From Alphaproteobacteria bacterium (GTDB lineage: Bacteria; Pseudomonadota; Alphaproteobacteria; Caulobacterales; Hyphomonadaceae), in NCBI GenBank assembly GCA_018827375.1, contig JAHJYW010000005.1:62001-126000 (forward strand): a stretch of DNA of 64,000 nucleotides. The letters are read 5' to 3'. Numbering within the stretch: position 1 is the first letter of the stretch; every line of letters begins with the position of its first letter. Made by a program: the position numbers and the translations under genes. Below the pieces are notes generated by a model that worked only from the letters and a program-made list of their open reading frames with translations, had not been told where the DNA came from and made no database searches. Positions 9,581-18,191 of this stretch are shown here, piece by piece.

Positions 9581-11479
9581 TCAGCTTTCGCCGACTTTTC
9601 CTGCTGCCTCGTTCATGCGGGCCTTTAGGGCCCTACGTTCTGCGACAAGCTGATGCCTCCGGCGCCACGCAGATGGCGACGCCGTTGACTCCCCGCTCGC
9701 AGCTTCTGTGCCAGAGCCGGGATCCTGCCCGTCGAAACCTCTCACCGCCATGTATTGCTCGAGGGCTATAAGCCATTCCCGTGCCTCGGGCCCATCGGCC
9801 GCTATCTGAGGCGTGTCAGGATAATCTTTGAGCAATCTGGATGCGCGCATGTTCCCAGTTTCGAGTAAATGGGCGCTCATGGCCCTGCGGTCAATAGCTT
9901 TCCCTGCGTTCACAAAGTCCAGCACGCAGTCACGGATCTGGCTGACGTCCGGATCGGGAAAGACACAGGCCGCCAGCGTTTCCGTACCGAGCGCCAGAAG
10001 GTAGGGACTATCAATCGCACGGACGACAGCGCCGAGGCCGCGCAATTTGGCTGGCGCACCGCTCCTCAGGGCCGCCTGACCAGACTCGCCCGAGGCGGGA
10101 TTCTGTCCCGATCCGGGCCGCTTCCTGTTGTTGTAGCTGTTGTTGGGTGTGTTGTTCCGGGGAGCATTATTGCTGCGGCTGGCCTGGCGCACCTGCCAGA
10201 AATGATCGCGCATGCGTGCCTTCAGATCGCGCTCATAGGCGGCGCGCACACCTGGATGCTGGATTTGAGCGGACGCCGCCGACAGGCGTGCCTCCAGCCC
10301 GGCCTGACGTTCAGGCGTATCGAGCGGCTCAGCGTCCCGCTCACGCCGCCAGAGCAATTCCGAAAGGGCCAGGCGATTGTCCAGCGCTTCCTGCATCGCC
10401 GTCGGGCCGCGCTCCCGAATCAGATCATCGGGGTCCATGCCATCCGGCAAGAGGACGAAATAGAGTGAGCGGCCGGGTTCGACATGCGGCAAGGCCCGGT
10501 CCAGTGCGCGGAAGGCAGCGCCAAGGCCTGCCCTGTCGCCATCAAAGCACAGCACAGGTTCAGGTCCGGCGCGCCAGAGTAGCGAGATCTGGTCTTCGGT
10601 AAGCGCCGTTCCAAGCGGGGCAACAGCATGGCCAAAGCCCGCCTCTGTCAGCGCGATGGCGTCCATATAGCCTTCGCAAACGATCAGGCCGCCGCCCTCG
10701 CCCGAGCCGAGCGCCTCGCGGGCTGCCTTGTAACGATAGAGCACGCGCGATTTGTGGAAGAGCGGCGTGTCACCGGAGTTCAGGTATTTCGGCTTGGCGT
10801 CGGGGGTCAGGCCCCTGCCCCCGAATGCGATGATTGCGCCACGCGAATCCGGTATCGGGAACATCAGGCGCCCGCGGAAAGCATCATAGGGTTCACCGCC
10901 CTTGTCGCTTTCCTTGGCAAGGCCCGCTTCGAGAATTTCCGGCATCGTGAAGCCTTCAGACTTCAGGTGCTCGATTGTCTTGCGCCAGTCATCGGGCGAA
11001 TATCCCAGCCTGTGGCGCCGCCAGGCACCCGGCAGAAGACCGCGGCCTTCCAGATAGAGCCGCGCCGCCGCGCCCTCAGTCGATTGCAGGCGATCCTCAT
11101 AATAGCTGGCCGCTGCTTCGCACACAGCCTGCAGGCGCTTGCGGTGGTCATATTCCTCGGCCGCTTGGGGGCTGGCCTTGGGCAGGCTCATCCCCGCTTC
11201 TTCGGCAAGCTTCTCGACCGCCTCCATGAACGAGAGGCGCTCGGTCTCCATGATGAAACTGATGACGTCGCCGCCCATGCCGGAAGAGAAGCATTTGAAG
11301 ATGCGCTTCTGGTCGTTGACGTAGAAACTCGGGCTTTTCTCGTTGGTGAACGGCGACAGCCCGACCCATTCCTTGCCCTTCTTTACCAGCTTCACCTTGC
11401 GGCCGATCACGTCCGAAGGCCGGATGCGGGCTTTCAGTTCTTCGACGAAGCCGTCAGGGATGCGCACGGGCTGGGACAT
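9581..11479 (-). CDS. dnaG: DNA primase DnaG
   Basis: A 632-residue primase that makes RNA primers for replication. N-terminal zinc-ribbon-like region (about 35-70), catalytic TOPRIM region (about 255-340, with VCEGYMDAIAL and LCFDGDRAG) and a C-terminal helicase-interaction part, preceded by an Asn-rich linker (~430-450). In the ribbon, the usual Cys-Pro-Phe-His is Ser-Pro-Phe-Thr and the second Cys pair is Cys-Phe-Ser-Ser, so only one of four zinc ligands remains. I recall other alphaproteobacterial primases showing similar losses. It is followed by rpoD after 65 bases. Confidence 0.97.
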   Translation of the reverse strand: MSQPVRIPDGFVEELKARIRPSDVIGRKVKLVKKGKEWVGLSPFTNEKSPSFYVNDQKRIFKCFSSGMGGDVISFIMETERLSFMEAVEKLAEEAGMSLPKASPQAAEEYDHRKRLQAVCEAAASYYEDRLQSTEGAAARLYLEGRGLLPGAWRRHRLGYSPDDWRKTIEHLKSEGFTMPEILEAGLAKESDKGGEPYDAFRGRLMFPIPDSRGAIIAFGGRGLTPDAKPKYLNSGDTPLFHKSRVLYRYKAAREALGSGEGGGLIVCEGYMDAIALTEAGFGHAVAPLGTALTEDQISLLWRAGPEPVLCFDGDRAGLGAAFRALDRALPHVEPGRSLYFVLLPDGMDPDDLIRERGPTAMQEALDNRLALSELLWRRERDAEPLDTPERQAGLEARLSAASAQIQHPGVRAAYERDLKARMRDHFWQVRQASRSNNAPRNNTPNNSYNNRKRPGSGQNPASGESGQAALRSGAPAKLRGLGAVVRAIDSPYLLALGTETLAACVFPDPDVSQIRDCVLDFVNAGKAIDRRAMSAHLLETGNMRASRLLKDYPDTPQIAADGPEAREWLIALEQYMAVRGFDGQDPGSGTEAASGESTASPSAWRRRHQLVAERRALKARMNEAAGKVGES

Positions 11480-11544
11480 GGGCTAAGTGTAGCGCGTTGC
11501 GGCATGTCGGGAAACGCGGAAATAGCCGGATGGACTGCCAATAT

Positions 11545-11574
11545 GAAAATGGCCCCACCATGAGGCAGGGCCAT
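11545..11574 (-). terminator. Intrinsic terminator of PRC-barrel gene
   Basis: ATGGCCC (11549-11555) pairs with GGGCCAT (11568-11574) around a partly paired loop. On the minus strand it is followed by TTTTCAT. It lies 37 bases past the stop at 11611. Confidence 0.6.
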
Positions 11575-11610
11575 TCCATCTACGTGCCGGTAAGTCCGGC
11601 GCGCGGTCTA

Positions 11611-12354
11611 TTACGCGTCGTTGAGAACAGGCGCAGTTTTCATCTGCTCAGGTGTCTTGTTGACCATGACTTCTTCATCGTCTTCGACCATCACCACCGA
11701 GATCGCGTCAAAGTCGATAACGAGGCGCTCAGTCGAGGCCACACCGGACACGCCATCTGTGACGACAGCGTGTTTCACGTGGCCTTCGCTATCCATGATC
11801 AGGTCAGTGATGCGCGTGTAATTGTCAGCAACCGACAGTTCGGCATTCGTGCCGATCAGTTCTGATGCCAGGCTGAAATCATTCAGGCCATCCTGCTCGA
11901 ACTCGGCAACGCCTTCGAGCGATTCATCAACCAGGGCGGCCGAAACTTCTGGCTCGCCTTCGGCATCAAGCGTGACAGTGACGGAGCTGAACGGAAGCGT
12001 TCCGAGATCACCAGCGACACCGAGGACGCCGCCGTCACGGAATACGATATGGCTTGGCGCGCCATCCTTGCCGAGCAGAACGTCGGCAACCGTGGCGATC
12101 TTCTCGCCGTCGGCGCCGGTGATGTCATCACCGATCAGATCGGAGGCTTCAAATTCACCAGCGGCCATCACGTAGGATGGGCGAGCCATTTCGGTTTCAG
12201 CCATCGTGGTATTGTCGACAGTGGTATCAGCCATGTCGGTCGATTCAGTCTGGACTGGTGTTTCAGTCGTATCAACGGTCGAGTCAGGGCCGGAGCAGGC
12301 GGCCAAAAGGGCGATAGCAGCGACGGCACCGATAGGAGCGATGTAATGTTTCAT
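11611..12354 (-). CDS. PRC-barrel domain lipoprotein, stress-regulated
   Basis: A 247-residue lipoprotein: signal peptide with lipobox LLAAC (Cys ~21), an acidic Thr/Glu-rich spacer (22-60), then two PRC-barrel-like halves (about 60-130 and 150-235; the first has LIGDDITGADGEKIATV). PRC barrels are small beta barrels that bind proteins or RNA; a lipid-anchored one is likely periplasmic. ATG 12354 is preceded by AAGGAAC, and the codons upstream to 12390 would spoil the signal peptide. A GGAAC-N17-CGTT promoter lies 35 bases upstream, pointing to the EcfG general stress response. Confidence 0.82.
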   Translation of the reverse strand: MKHYIAPIGAVAAIALLAACSGPDSTVDTTETPVQTESTDMADTTVDNTTMAETEMARPSYVMAAGEFEASDLIGDDITGADGEKIATVADVLLGKDGAPSHIVFRDGGVLGVAGDLGTLPFSSVTVTLDAEGEPEVSAALVDESLEGVAEFEQDGLNDFSLASELIGTNAELSVADNYTRITDLIMDSEGHVKHAVVTDGVSGVASTERLVIDFDAISVVMVEDDEEVMVNKTPEQMKTAPVLNDA

Positions 12355-12388
12355 AGTAAGGTTCCTTTCCTTGCAATAACATCCGCTC

Positions 12389-12414
12389 AACGCGATGTGG
12401 CGCCGCCCGGTTCC
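12389..12414 (-). promoter_or_regulatory. EcfG (ECF15) general-stress promoter
   Basis: On the minus strand GGAAC (12414-12410) and CGTT (12392-12389) are exactly 17 bases apart, a full match to the EcfG consensus GGAAC-N16/17-CGTT. The predicted start near 12382 gives a ~28-base leader containing AAGGAA before ATG 12354. Confidence 0.8.
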
Positions 12415-12499
12415 CCTTTAAGTCTGCATTTTCGGAAAGGAATCACGAAGGGACCGCGACGGGCGCAGTCCCTTCAACAGGTTTCAATAGTGCATTGCG

Positions 12500-12967
12500 T
12501 CAGGAGCGCGAGAGCGCCTCGCGGACCGCTTTACCGGCGCTGCCCGTGTCAATCATGCCGGGAAACTTCTTCTTGAGCGCTGACATGCAGCGCCCCACAT
12601 CCTTGAGCTTGGATGCGCCGAGATCCTCGACAATATCCTTCACCGCCGCTTCCAGCTTTTTACCAGTAAGTGGCACAGGAAGGAATTTCTGGATGACCTC
12701 GATTTCTTCGCGTTCGCGAATGGCATCTTCAAGCCGTCCGGCTTCCTCATGCTCACGCGCGGAAATCTCGCGCTGTGCGACCATGGTTTCAAGAACGGAG
12801 CGCACATCGGCGTCCGGACAGCCTTCACCGACACCGCGGCCGCGGGCGCAGACATCCCTGTCCCGGACGGCGCACTCGATCAGTCGCAGCGTGGCCATTC
12901 GGACATCGCTTGCGTCATTTTCGGTCTCGGATTTCAATGCCTCGACGATGCGCGCCTTGAGCGACAT
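12500..12967 (-). CDS. yqeY: GatB/YqeY domain protein
   Basis: A 155-residue YqeY-type protein made of the tRNA-binding tail domain seen at the C-terminus of GatB. Sequence features: SLKARIVEALK at the start, TLRLIECAV, EEIEVIQKFLPVPLTGKKLEAAV in the middle, and a C-terminal GRCMSALKKKFPG segment. Free-standing YqeY proteins probably act on tRNA or amidotransferases, but the role is not settled. ATG 12967 fits the family; ATG 12994 is in frame with AAAGG upstream and cannot be ruled out. A 19-residue Cys/Arg/Gly-rich insert near residue 40 is unusual. It is divergent from carA. Confidence 0.85.
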   Translation of the reverse strand: MSLKARIVEALKSETENDASDVRMATLRLIECAVRDRDVCARGRGVGEGCPDADVRSVLETMVAQREISAREHEEAGRLEDAIREREEIEVIQKFLPVPLTGKKLEAAVKDIVEDLGASKLKDVGRCMSALKKKFPGMIDTGSAGKAVREALSRS

Positions 12968-13125
12968 CGTTTCAGTTGTATCCTCTCGGCCCATGCCGTT
13001 GTTGCCTTTCACGTGCCGCATGCGCCACTTTGCTTGACGATGCGTAGACTCAGCCCCATTAACCGGACAAAATCTTCGGTCGGTTGGGTTAACGACCGGG
13101 AAACGGCCCGGAAGCGAAATGAAAT

Positions 13126-14307
13126 ATGACTAAAGACACCAAAGTTCAAGCTCACTCACCAGCGACGGGAGCCGTCGCGCTGGCAGATGGCACCATTTTC
13201 CTTGGTTTCGGCGCAGGCGCTGCAGGTACAAATGTTGGTGAGATCTGCTTCAATACCAGCATCACCGGCTATGAAGAGATCCTGACAGATCCCTCTTATG
13301 CCTCTCAGGTTGTCCTGTTCACCTTCCCGCATATCGGAAATGTCGGCGCAAATGCCGATGATCAGGAAGAATCGTCGCCCGCAGGCATGAAGGCCGCCCG
13401 CGGCGCCATTTTCCGCGAGCCGATCACGGCGCCTTCCAACTTCCGCTCCACCAGCCATTTCGACGCCTGGATGAAGACACGCGGCATTATCGGTCTGTCC
13501 GGCGTGGACACGCGCGCCCTGACCCGCCTCATCCGCGACAAGGGCATGCAGAAAGCTGCCATCTGCCACCAGCCGGGAGGCGGCATCGATACCGACGCCC
13601 TCATCGAGCAAGCGCGCGCCTGGAAAGGCCTCGACGACGCCGACCTTGCGGCCGATGTCGTCAGCGAGACATCCTACGAAAACAGCGAGCAGCTCTGGAG
13701 CGCCGTCAGTGGTTACGGCGTGCTTGAAGATGCGAAATTCCACGTCGTCGTGGTCGATTTCGGCGTGAAGAAGAACATCCTGCGCAATCTGGCCAGCGTC
13801 GGCGCGCGCAGCACGGTCGTGAACGGCGATGTGACGGCGGCCCAGATCGCCGCGCTCAAACCGGACGGCGTCGTCTTCTCCAACGGCCCCGGTGACCCGG
13901 CAGCGACGATCCTGCGCTCCGGCGACATGATCCGCGATGTCATTGCCAGCGGCACACCGATCCTCGGCATCTGCCTCGGCCACCAGTTGCTGGCGCTCGC
14001 ACTCGGCGCAAAGACGATGAAAATGGCCCAGGGCCATCATGGCGCCAACCACCCGGTCCGCGATCACACAACCGGCAAGGTCGAGATCGTGTCGATGAAC
14101 CATGGCTTCACGGTCGACCCCTCAACGCTGCCCGCAGGCGTCGAGGAAAGCCATACATCGCTCTTCGACGGCACCAATTCCGGCCTCAGCGTTGCAGGCA
14201 AGCCGATCATATCGGTCCAGCACCACCCCGAGGCCTCGCCCGGCCCGCAGGACAGCTTCTACCTCTTCGACCGCTTTGCCGGCCTAATGGCCGATCATCG
14301 TGGATAG
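13126..14307 (+). CDS. carA: Carbamoyl-phosphate synthase small (glutaminase) subunit
   Basis: A 393-residue small subunit that releases ammonia from glutamine for carbamoyl phosphate, used in pyrimidine and arginine synthesis. The N-terminal CPSase domain (about 14-150) contains the [17 protein letters not shown] motif. The class I glutaminase domain (about 205-385) has the nucleophile in GICLGHQL (~Cys 284) and the His-Glu pair in QHHPEASPG. Its partner carB is 4.7 kb downstream on the same strand with seven genes between them, so the two are not in one operon. An imperfect stem (CGGTCG/CGACCG, 13077-13098) precedes the gene. Confidence 0.97.
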   Translation: MTKDTKVQAHSPATGAVALADGTIFLGFGAGAAGTNVGEICFNTSITGYEEILTDPSYASQVVLFTFPHIGNVGANADDQEESSPAGMKAARGAIFREPITAPSNFRSTSHFDAWMKTRGIIGLSGVDTRALTRLIRDKGMQKAAICHQPGGGIDTDALIEQARAWKGLDDADLAADVVSETSYENSEQLWSAVSGYGVLEDAKFHVVVVDFGVKKNILRNLASVGARSTVVNGDVTAAQIAALKPDGVVFSNGPGDPAATILRSGDMIRDVIASGTPILGICLGHQLLALALGAKTMKMAQGHHGANHPVRDHTTGKVEIVSMNHGFTVDPSTLPAGVEESHTSLFDGTNSGLSVAGKPIISVQHHPEASPGPQDSFYLFDRFAGLMADHRG

Positions 14308-14349
14308 CTTTTCCGGCGCAGGCCGGATCGTCCTGCACGCCTGATCCGC

Positions 14350-15012
14350 ATGGACATCGCTGTCGCGCCTCCCGGTGACAACAGGCTCGGCGATATCGCC
14401 GGGGACCTGTCGCTGAAGGGCTGGAGCTGGCAACCGGACATGCTGCCCGAAGCGCTCGCATCAGCCCTCCGCGCCGAAATCCTGGAACGCGACAAGGAAC
14501 ACGACCTCGACCCCGCCGGCATCGGCCGCGAGGACATGTTCCAGCTGGCCCGCGACGTACGCCGCACGCGCATCTCCTGGATGGATGGATCAAGCCCGGC
14601 CCAGAAGGCCTTTTTGGCCTGGGCTGAACCGATCCGCGAAAGCCTCAACCGCGCCCTGATGCTCGGCCTGTTCGACTTTGAGGCCTGCTTCGCCGTCTAT
14701 CCGGTCGACGGCTTCTATGATCGTCACCTCGACAGTTTCGAAGGCGCGCGTAATCGCGTCATCTCGCTGGTCGTCTATCTCAATGCTGACTGGAAAGATG
14801 ACCTTGGCGGCGCCCTCGTTATCTGGCCGGAGAGCGCTGGCGAAGCAGATGTCCCCGCCGCCCGCCTTTTGCCGGAAGGCGCCGGCGCAGTCTTCATGCT
14901 GTCGGAAACCGTGCCGCACGCCGTCGAAGTCACGCACGCGCGTCGTTATGGCATCGCAGGCTGGTGGCGCGTCAACCAGTCAGGCGACGGCCGGGTCGAT
15001 CCACTGACCTAG
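14350..15012 (+). CDS. 2-oxoglutarate/Fe(II)-dependent oxygenase
   Basis: A 220-residue protein with the prolyl-4-hydroxylase type fold. The iron ligands are visible: His126 and Asp128 in RHLDSF, and a distal His190 in VPHAVE. An Arg in the ARRYGIAGWWR strand about ten residues on would hold 2-oxoglutarate. Such enzymes hydroxylate proteins or small molecules; the substrate here is unknown. ATG 14350 lies 42 bases after carA and co-transcription is possible. Its TAG overlaps the stop of the convergent tetR in a CTAG. Confidence 0.85.
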   Translation: MDIAVAPPGDNRLGDIAGDLSLKGWSWQPDMLPEALASALRAEILERDKEHDLDPAGIGREDMFQLARDVRRTRISWMDGSSPAQKAFLAWAEPIRESLNRALMLGLFDFEACFAVYPVDGFYDRHLDSFEGARNRVISLVVYLNADWKDDLGGALVIWPESAGEADVPAARLLPEGAGAVFMLSETVPHAVEVTHARRYGIAGWWRVNQSGDGRVDPLT

Positions 15013-15599
15013 CGCAGGCCGCGCAGCAATTCCTCGAAGGCCTCGAACAGGTTGTCCGCCGTAACGCCGGGATCCTTGCGCGACAAGGAAAACCCCGCCC
15101 CGTTCAGGGCGTTGAGCAGCATGACCGACATCGGAACGATGCGCTCCTGGCTAATATGGCCCTGCTTCGCCAGATAGCGCAGGCCATTGGCAACATTGTT
15201 ACGGCCCAGCCGGTCGTCGGTCTCCTGCCAGCGCTCGAGTCCCATCACGGCCCGTCCATCTGTCAGCACGATCCGCTGGTAGGCCTCGGTGGACGCCCAT
15301 TTAAAATAGATCCGCGTGCCGGCCAGAAAGGCGGCATAAGGATCGGTGGGCGATATGGCTGCAGCAGCGGCGGCACGGGTCTCTGCGTCCATTTCCAGCT
15401 GCACCGCGGTCCAGACTTCCCGGAACAAGGCTTCCTTGCTGGCAAAATGATAGAAAAGTGCACCTTTGGTCGTACCGGCCTCGTCAACGATGGCGGCAAG
15501 CGACGTGTCGGTATATCCCTTTGTTTCAAACAGGTGTCTGGCCGCCGCAAGTATCGTGCGCCGGGTCTCCTCAGCCTGTTCGGGCGTGCGCTTGACCAT
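15009..15599 (-). CDS. TetR-family transcriptional regulator
   Basis: A 196-residue repressor. The N-terminal DNA-binding domain (about 8-55) has the family pattern ILAAARHLFETKGY followed by the recognition helix TTKGALFYHFASKEALF. The ligand-binding half (60-196) is, as usual, not conserved enough to name a ligand. Its promoter contains a 15-bp palindrome at 15627-15641, so it is probably self-repressed. No transporter or enzyme gene is divergent from it, so its target may be elsewhere, or only itself. Confidence 0.92.
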   Translation of the reverse strand: MVKRTPEQAEETRRTILAAARHLFETKGYTDTSLAAIVDEAGTTKGALFYHFASKEALFREVWTAVQLEMDAETRAAAAAAISPTDPYAAFLAGTRIYFKWASTEAYQRIVLTDGRAVMGLERWQETDDRLGRNNVANGLRYLAKQGHISQERIVPMSVMLLNALNGAGFSLSRKDPGVTADNLFEAFEELLRGLR

Positions 15600-15624
15600 C
15601 GGACAATTCGCCTATTGTTGCTTT

Positions 15625-15653
15625 ATCATACCAGTGGTATGTAAAACTTACAA
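15625..15653 (-). promoter_or_regulatory. tetR promoter with palindromic operator
   Basis: On the minus strand TTGTAA (15653-15648) and TATGAT (15630-15625) are 17 bases apart. Between them and into the -10 box lies the perfect inverted repeat CATACCA-N-TGGTATG (15627-15641). A bound TetR dimer would block polymerase. The start codon is 26 bases downstream of the -10 box. Confidence 0.75.
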
Positions 15654-15757
15654 TTGGATGGGTTTCCTCGGTGAAATTTGACCAATCACAGTTACGCAGG
15701 CTGGGTGGGGATCCGTACGCCTGCTGATGGTGGACAGAATGGCCGCTCTGGCGCCTG

Positions 15758-16834
15758 TTAGGCCGCCGGGGCGGTCTTTTTGTTTGCTCCCAGACGCTCC
15801 GCCCTCAGCGCCTTCAGCTCAGCACCCAGGATTTCCTCGAAATAGCGGTCGCAACCGAGGCACATGTTGGCGACTTCTCGTCCCTTTCCATCGACCGCAA
15901 CGGATTTCTCCCGGAACACGTCCCGGCTCCAGCCGGAGGCCTCGCCCATTCCTTCCGGATCGCCATCGTTCAGCGCCTGTATCGACGGCAGGACCGCCAC
16001 GCTGGCAAGGATGTCCTCCAGCCTTTCCTCTGCAAGTGAACCGAGCGGCGCCTTCGTCTTCAGGCAGCAGGGATAGATCGACCCATCGGGCTCTATGGCG
16101 ATCTCGCTGCCGACTTCGTGCATCTTCAGGAAGTTGCGTCCGCCTGACCAGCGCGCACAGAAGTTGGTGTCATAACCCGCATTGGACAGGCCGTTCGACC
16201 AGGCCCGGCCGCGCGGCCACAGCTCACCGATCCAAAGGTCTTCCTGCGCACCAAAGAACAGGAAAGTCGGGCCGTCGCCCTTCGTGCGCTTTGACGGATC
16301 CGGCGATTTCAATTTCTCGCTCTTCGCCGCGCCGATCGCGACTTCCCGGACTCCCCGGCTCTCCATCAGCAAGCGCACATCCTGCATGAAGCGAAACTTC
16401 TTCTCGCCTTTCATGCCGACATGGAAATCATCGATAGAAGCAATGGCAATGCCCGTCACACCACGCGCCAACACTTCATCCAGGATTTCCGGCGTCACGA
16501 CATCACCTGTCGTCTGGATCGAGATGCGCGGCCCTGCCTCACCCCAGCGCGCGCGGATCGCCTCAAGCGCCGGATAGAATAATTCCTCCCGTACGCCGTC
16601 GATCAGCAATTCTCCACCGGCCAGGATCAGCGTGGTCCGCTCGCGCTGGCCTGTTTCAGCATTCGCCCAGGTCATGTCATCCGGCAGGTTGGCGATGACC
16701 TTCTCATACGCATGCTGGCCCTCTGCCACAACTCGGGTCAGCGCATCGCGCACATAGGGCCGGAAGCGATCATCATAGCAATGCGTACACTTGCGATGGC
16801 AGGCCCAGGTCAGGACCCAATAGATGGATTGCAT
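15758..16834 (-). CDS. Radical SAM protein with C-terminal cysteine cluster
   Basis: A 358-residue radical SAM enzyme of unrecognised subgroup. The [4Fe-4S]-SAM motif is Cys12-x3-Cys16-x2-Cys19, very close to the N-terminus, followed by the LILAGGELLIDG strand that serves as the GGE motif. The C-terminal third carries further cysteines: FCARW, a YPCCLKTKAPLG segment and MCLGCDRYF. This resembles SPASM/Twitch-type auxiliary-cluster domains, which often modify peptides. No small precursor peptide is evident beside it. It is divergent from the MBL hydrolase gene across 145 bases. Confidence 0.82.
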   Translation of the reverse strand: MQSIYWVLTWACHRKCTHCYDDRFRPYVRDALTRVVAEGQHAYEKVIANLPDDMTWANAETGQRERTTLILAGGELLIDGVREELFYPALEAIRARWGEAGPRISIQTTGDVVTPEILDEVLARGVTGIAIASIDDFHVGMKGEKKFRFMQDVRLLMESRGVREVAIGAAKSEKLKSPDPSKRTKGDGPTFLFFGAQEDLWIGELWPRGRAWSNGLSNAGYDTNFCARWSGGRNFLKMHEVGSEIAIEPDGSIYPCCLKTKAPLGSLAEERLEDILASVAVLPSIQALNDGDPEGMGEASGWSRDVFREKSVAVDGKGREVANMCLGCDRYFEEILGAELKALRAERLGANKKTAPAA

Positions 16835-16979
16835 GAAGTCTTTCCGCCCTGTTTTCGGCGAGCCTAGGGGCAGCCCTGCGTGCCGTCGAGGGCCTCACGC
16901 CGAGTTGACGGCGCGTCACCACCCCATCAAATCATCGGAAATGCTTCACGAACCGGGTTTGCGTCGCTATCCTTGGTCC

Positions 16980-17714
16980 ATGACTGATCAAGCCCCCCAG
17001 CCCAAGCTCGAAATCCGGATCATTCCGGTCACGCCCCTTCAGCAGAACACGTCCATGATCTGGTCGACCGCCACGATGGAAGGTGTCTTCATCGATCCGG
17101 GCGGCGAAGTTGACCGCCTGATGGCTGCCGCCGAGCAGTTCGGCGTCAAGATCGTCGCCGTCTGGCTGACTCATGGCCACCTCGACCATGCCGGTGCCGC
17201 AACAGCCGTATCAGAGCGCACAGGCTGCCCGATCATCGGCCCGCATGAGGACGACCAGTGGCTGCTCGACGAGGTCGAAGCGCAGGGCGCCAAGTATGGC
17301 ATAACGGATGGCAAGAATGTCGTGCCGACGCGCTACCTGAATGATGGCGACGAGCTGGAACTCGGTGGCACCACGTTCGGCGTCGCCCACTGCCCCGGCC
17401 ACACGCCCGGCCATGTCGTGATCTATAACAAGGAGGGGGCGCTCGCCTTTGTCGGCGATGTCCTCTTCCAGGGCTCGGTCGGACGGACAGACTTTCCGCG
17501 CGGCAACCACCAGCAGCTGATCGACTCGATCACCGGCAAGCTCTGGCCGCTTGGCAATGAAATGCGCTTCGTGCCGGGCCACGGCCCGATTTCCACGTTC
17601 GGGCATGAACGCCAGTCCAATCCCTTCGTCGCCGACAGCGTCACCGGATATGATGGCACAGCCCGCGAAGAGGCGGACCTCATGAGTCAGAAACTGTCGA
17701 AACGCTGGACCTGA
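16980..17714 (+). CDS. MBL-fold hydrolase (glyoxalase II-like, YcbL type)
   Basis: A 244-residue metallo-beta-lactamase-fold hydrolase. The metal motif THGHLDHAG is at about residues 62-70. Further ligands are the His of HCPGHTPGH (~138), the Asp of FVGDVLF (~158) and the His of VPGHGPIS (~203). It resembles YcbL-type proteins, which have weak or no glyoxalase II activity on lactoylglutathione. ATG 16980 gives the family's N-terminus; an in-frame ATG at 16941 has no better ribosome site. It may share regulation with the divergent radical SAM gene, but I have no evidence for a joint function. Confidence 0.88.
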   Translation: MTDQAPQPKLEIRIIPVTPLQQNTSMIWSTATMEGVFIDPGGEVDRLMAAAEQFGVKIVAVWLTHGHLDHAGAATAVSERTGCPIIGPHEDDQWLLDEVEAQGAKYGITDGKNVVPTRYLNDGDELELGGTTFGVAHCPGHTPGHVVIYNKEGALAFVGDVLFQGSVGRTDFPRGNHQQLIDSITGKLWPLGNEMRFVPGHGPISTFGHERQSNPFVADSVTGYDGTAREEADLMSQKLSKRWT

Positions 17715-17760
17715 CGGGCACATAACCGGGTTTCCTAACCGGCATGTAACAACAAACGAT

Positions 17761-17786
17761 GGAACCGCTCCTGACTACGGGACGTT
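17761..17786 (+). promoter_or_regulatory. EcfG (ECF15) general-stress promoter
   Basis: GGAAC (17761-17765) and CGTT (17783-17786) are 17 bases apart, a full consensus match. The predicted start is near 17793, giving a ~25-base leader containing AAGGAG before ATG 17818. Confidence 0.82.
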
Positions 17787-17817
17787 TGCACCCCGTGATC
17801 AAGATAAGGAGCACACA

Positions 17818-18156
17818 ATGACAACATATATGAAGCTCTTCGCAGCAGGCGCGAGCGCCATTGTCCTCGCCGCTTGTACATCCAGCGGTACGACTGAGAA
17901 AAACGCCGCTTATGGCGCAGCAGCCGGCGCCGTTGCAGGTGCAGTGATCGGCAACAATGTCGGTGATGGCGATGCCCAACGCGGTGCCGTTATCGGTGGT
18001 GTGCTCGGTGGCGCAGCAGGCGCAGCCAAAGGCTGTTCGGAGTCTGAAGACTGCGACATGCCAGGTGTGAAAGACCAGGAAGACGAACGTGACGCTGACG
18101 GCGACGGCTATGCCAACGCCTATGACCGTTACCCCTACGACTCGCGCCGCTGGTAG
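17818..18156 (+). CDS. Glycine-zipper lipoprotein with Asp-rich tail
   Basis: A 112-residue lipoprotein. The signal peptide ends in a lipobox with Cys20 (VLAAC). Residues 32-70 form glycine zippers (AAGAVAGAVIG and GAVIGGVLGGAAGAA), as in the OmpA/17-kDa antigen group that inserts into the outer membrane. The tail has DADGDGYANAYD (~93-104), which matches the calcium-binding DxDxDG pattern of type 3 thrombospondin repeats. AAGGAG is eight bases before the ATG. The gene has its own EcfG promoter and a strong terminator, so it is a single-gene stress unit. Confidence 0.85.
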   Translation: MTTYMKLFAAGASAIVLAACTSSGTTEKNAAYGAAAGAVAGAVIGNNVGDGDAQRGAVIGGVLGGAAGAAKGCSESEDCDMPGVKDQEDERDADGDGYANAYDRYPYDSRRW

Positions 18157-18191
18157 CACGCAAGTCATCGGCGACCGTACATCGCCACGGC

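Noticed and set aside
15757-15782. GC-rich hairpin followed by TTTTTG near the radical SAM stop
   Set aside because: It lies inside the end of the radical SAM gene and the T-run is on the strand opposite its transcription; no plus-strand gene needs it.
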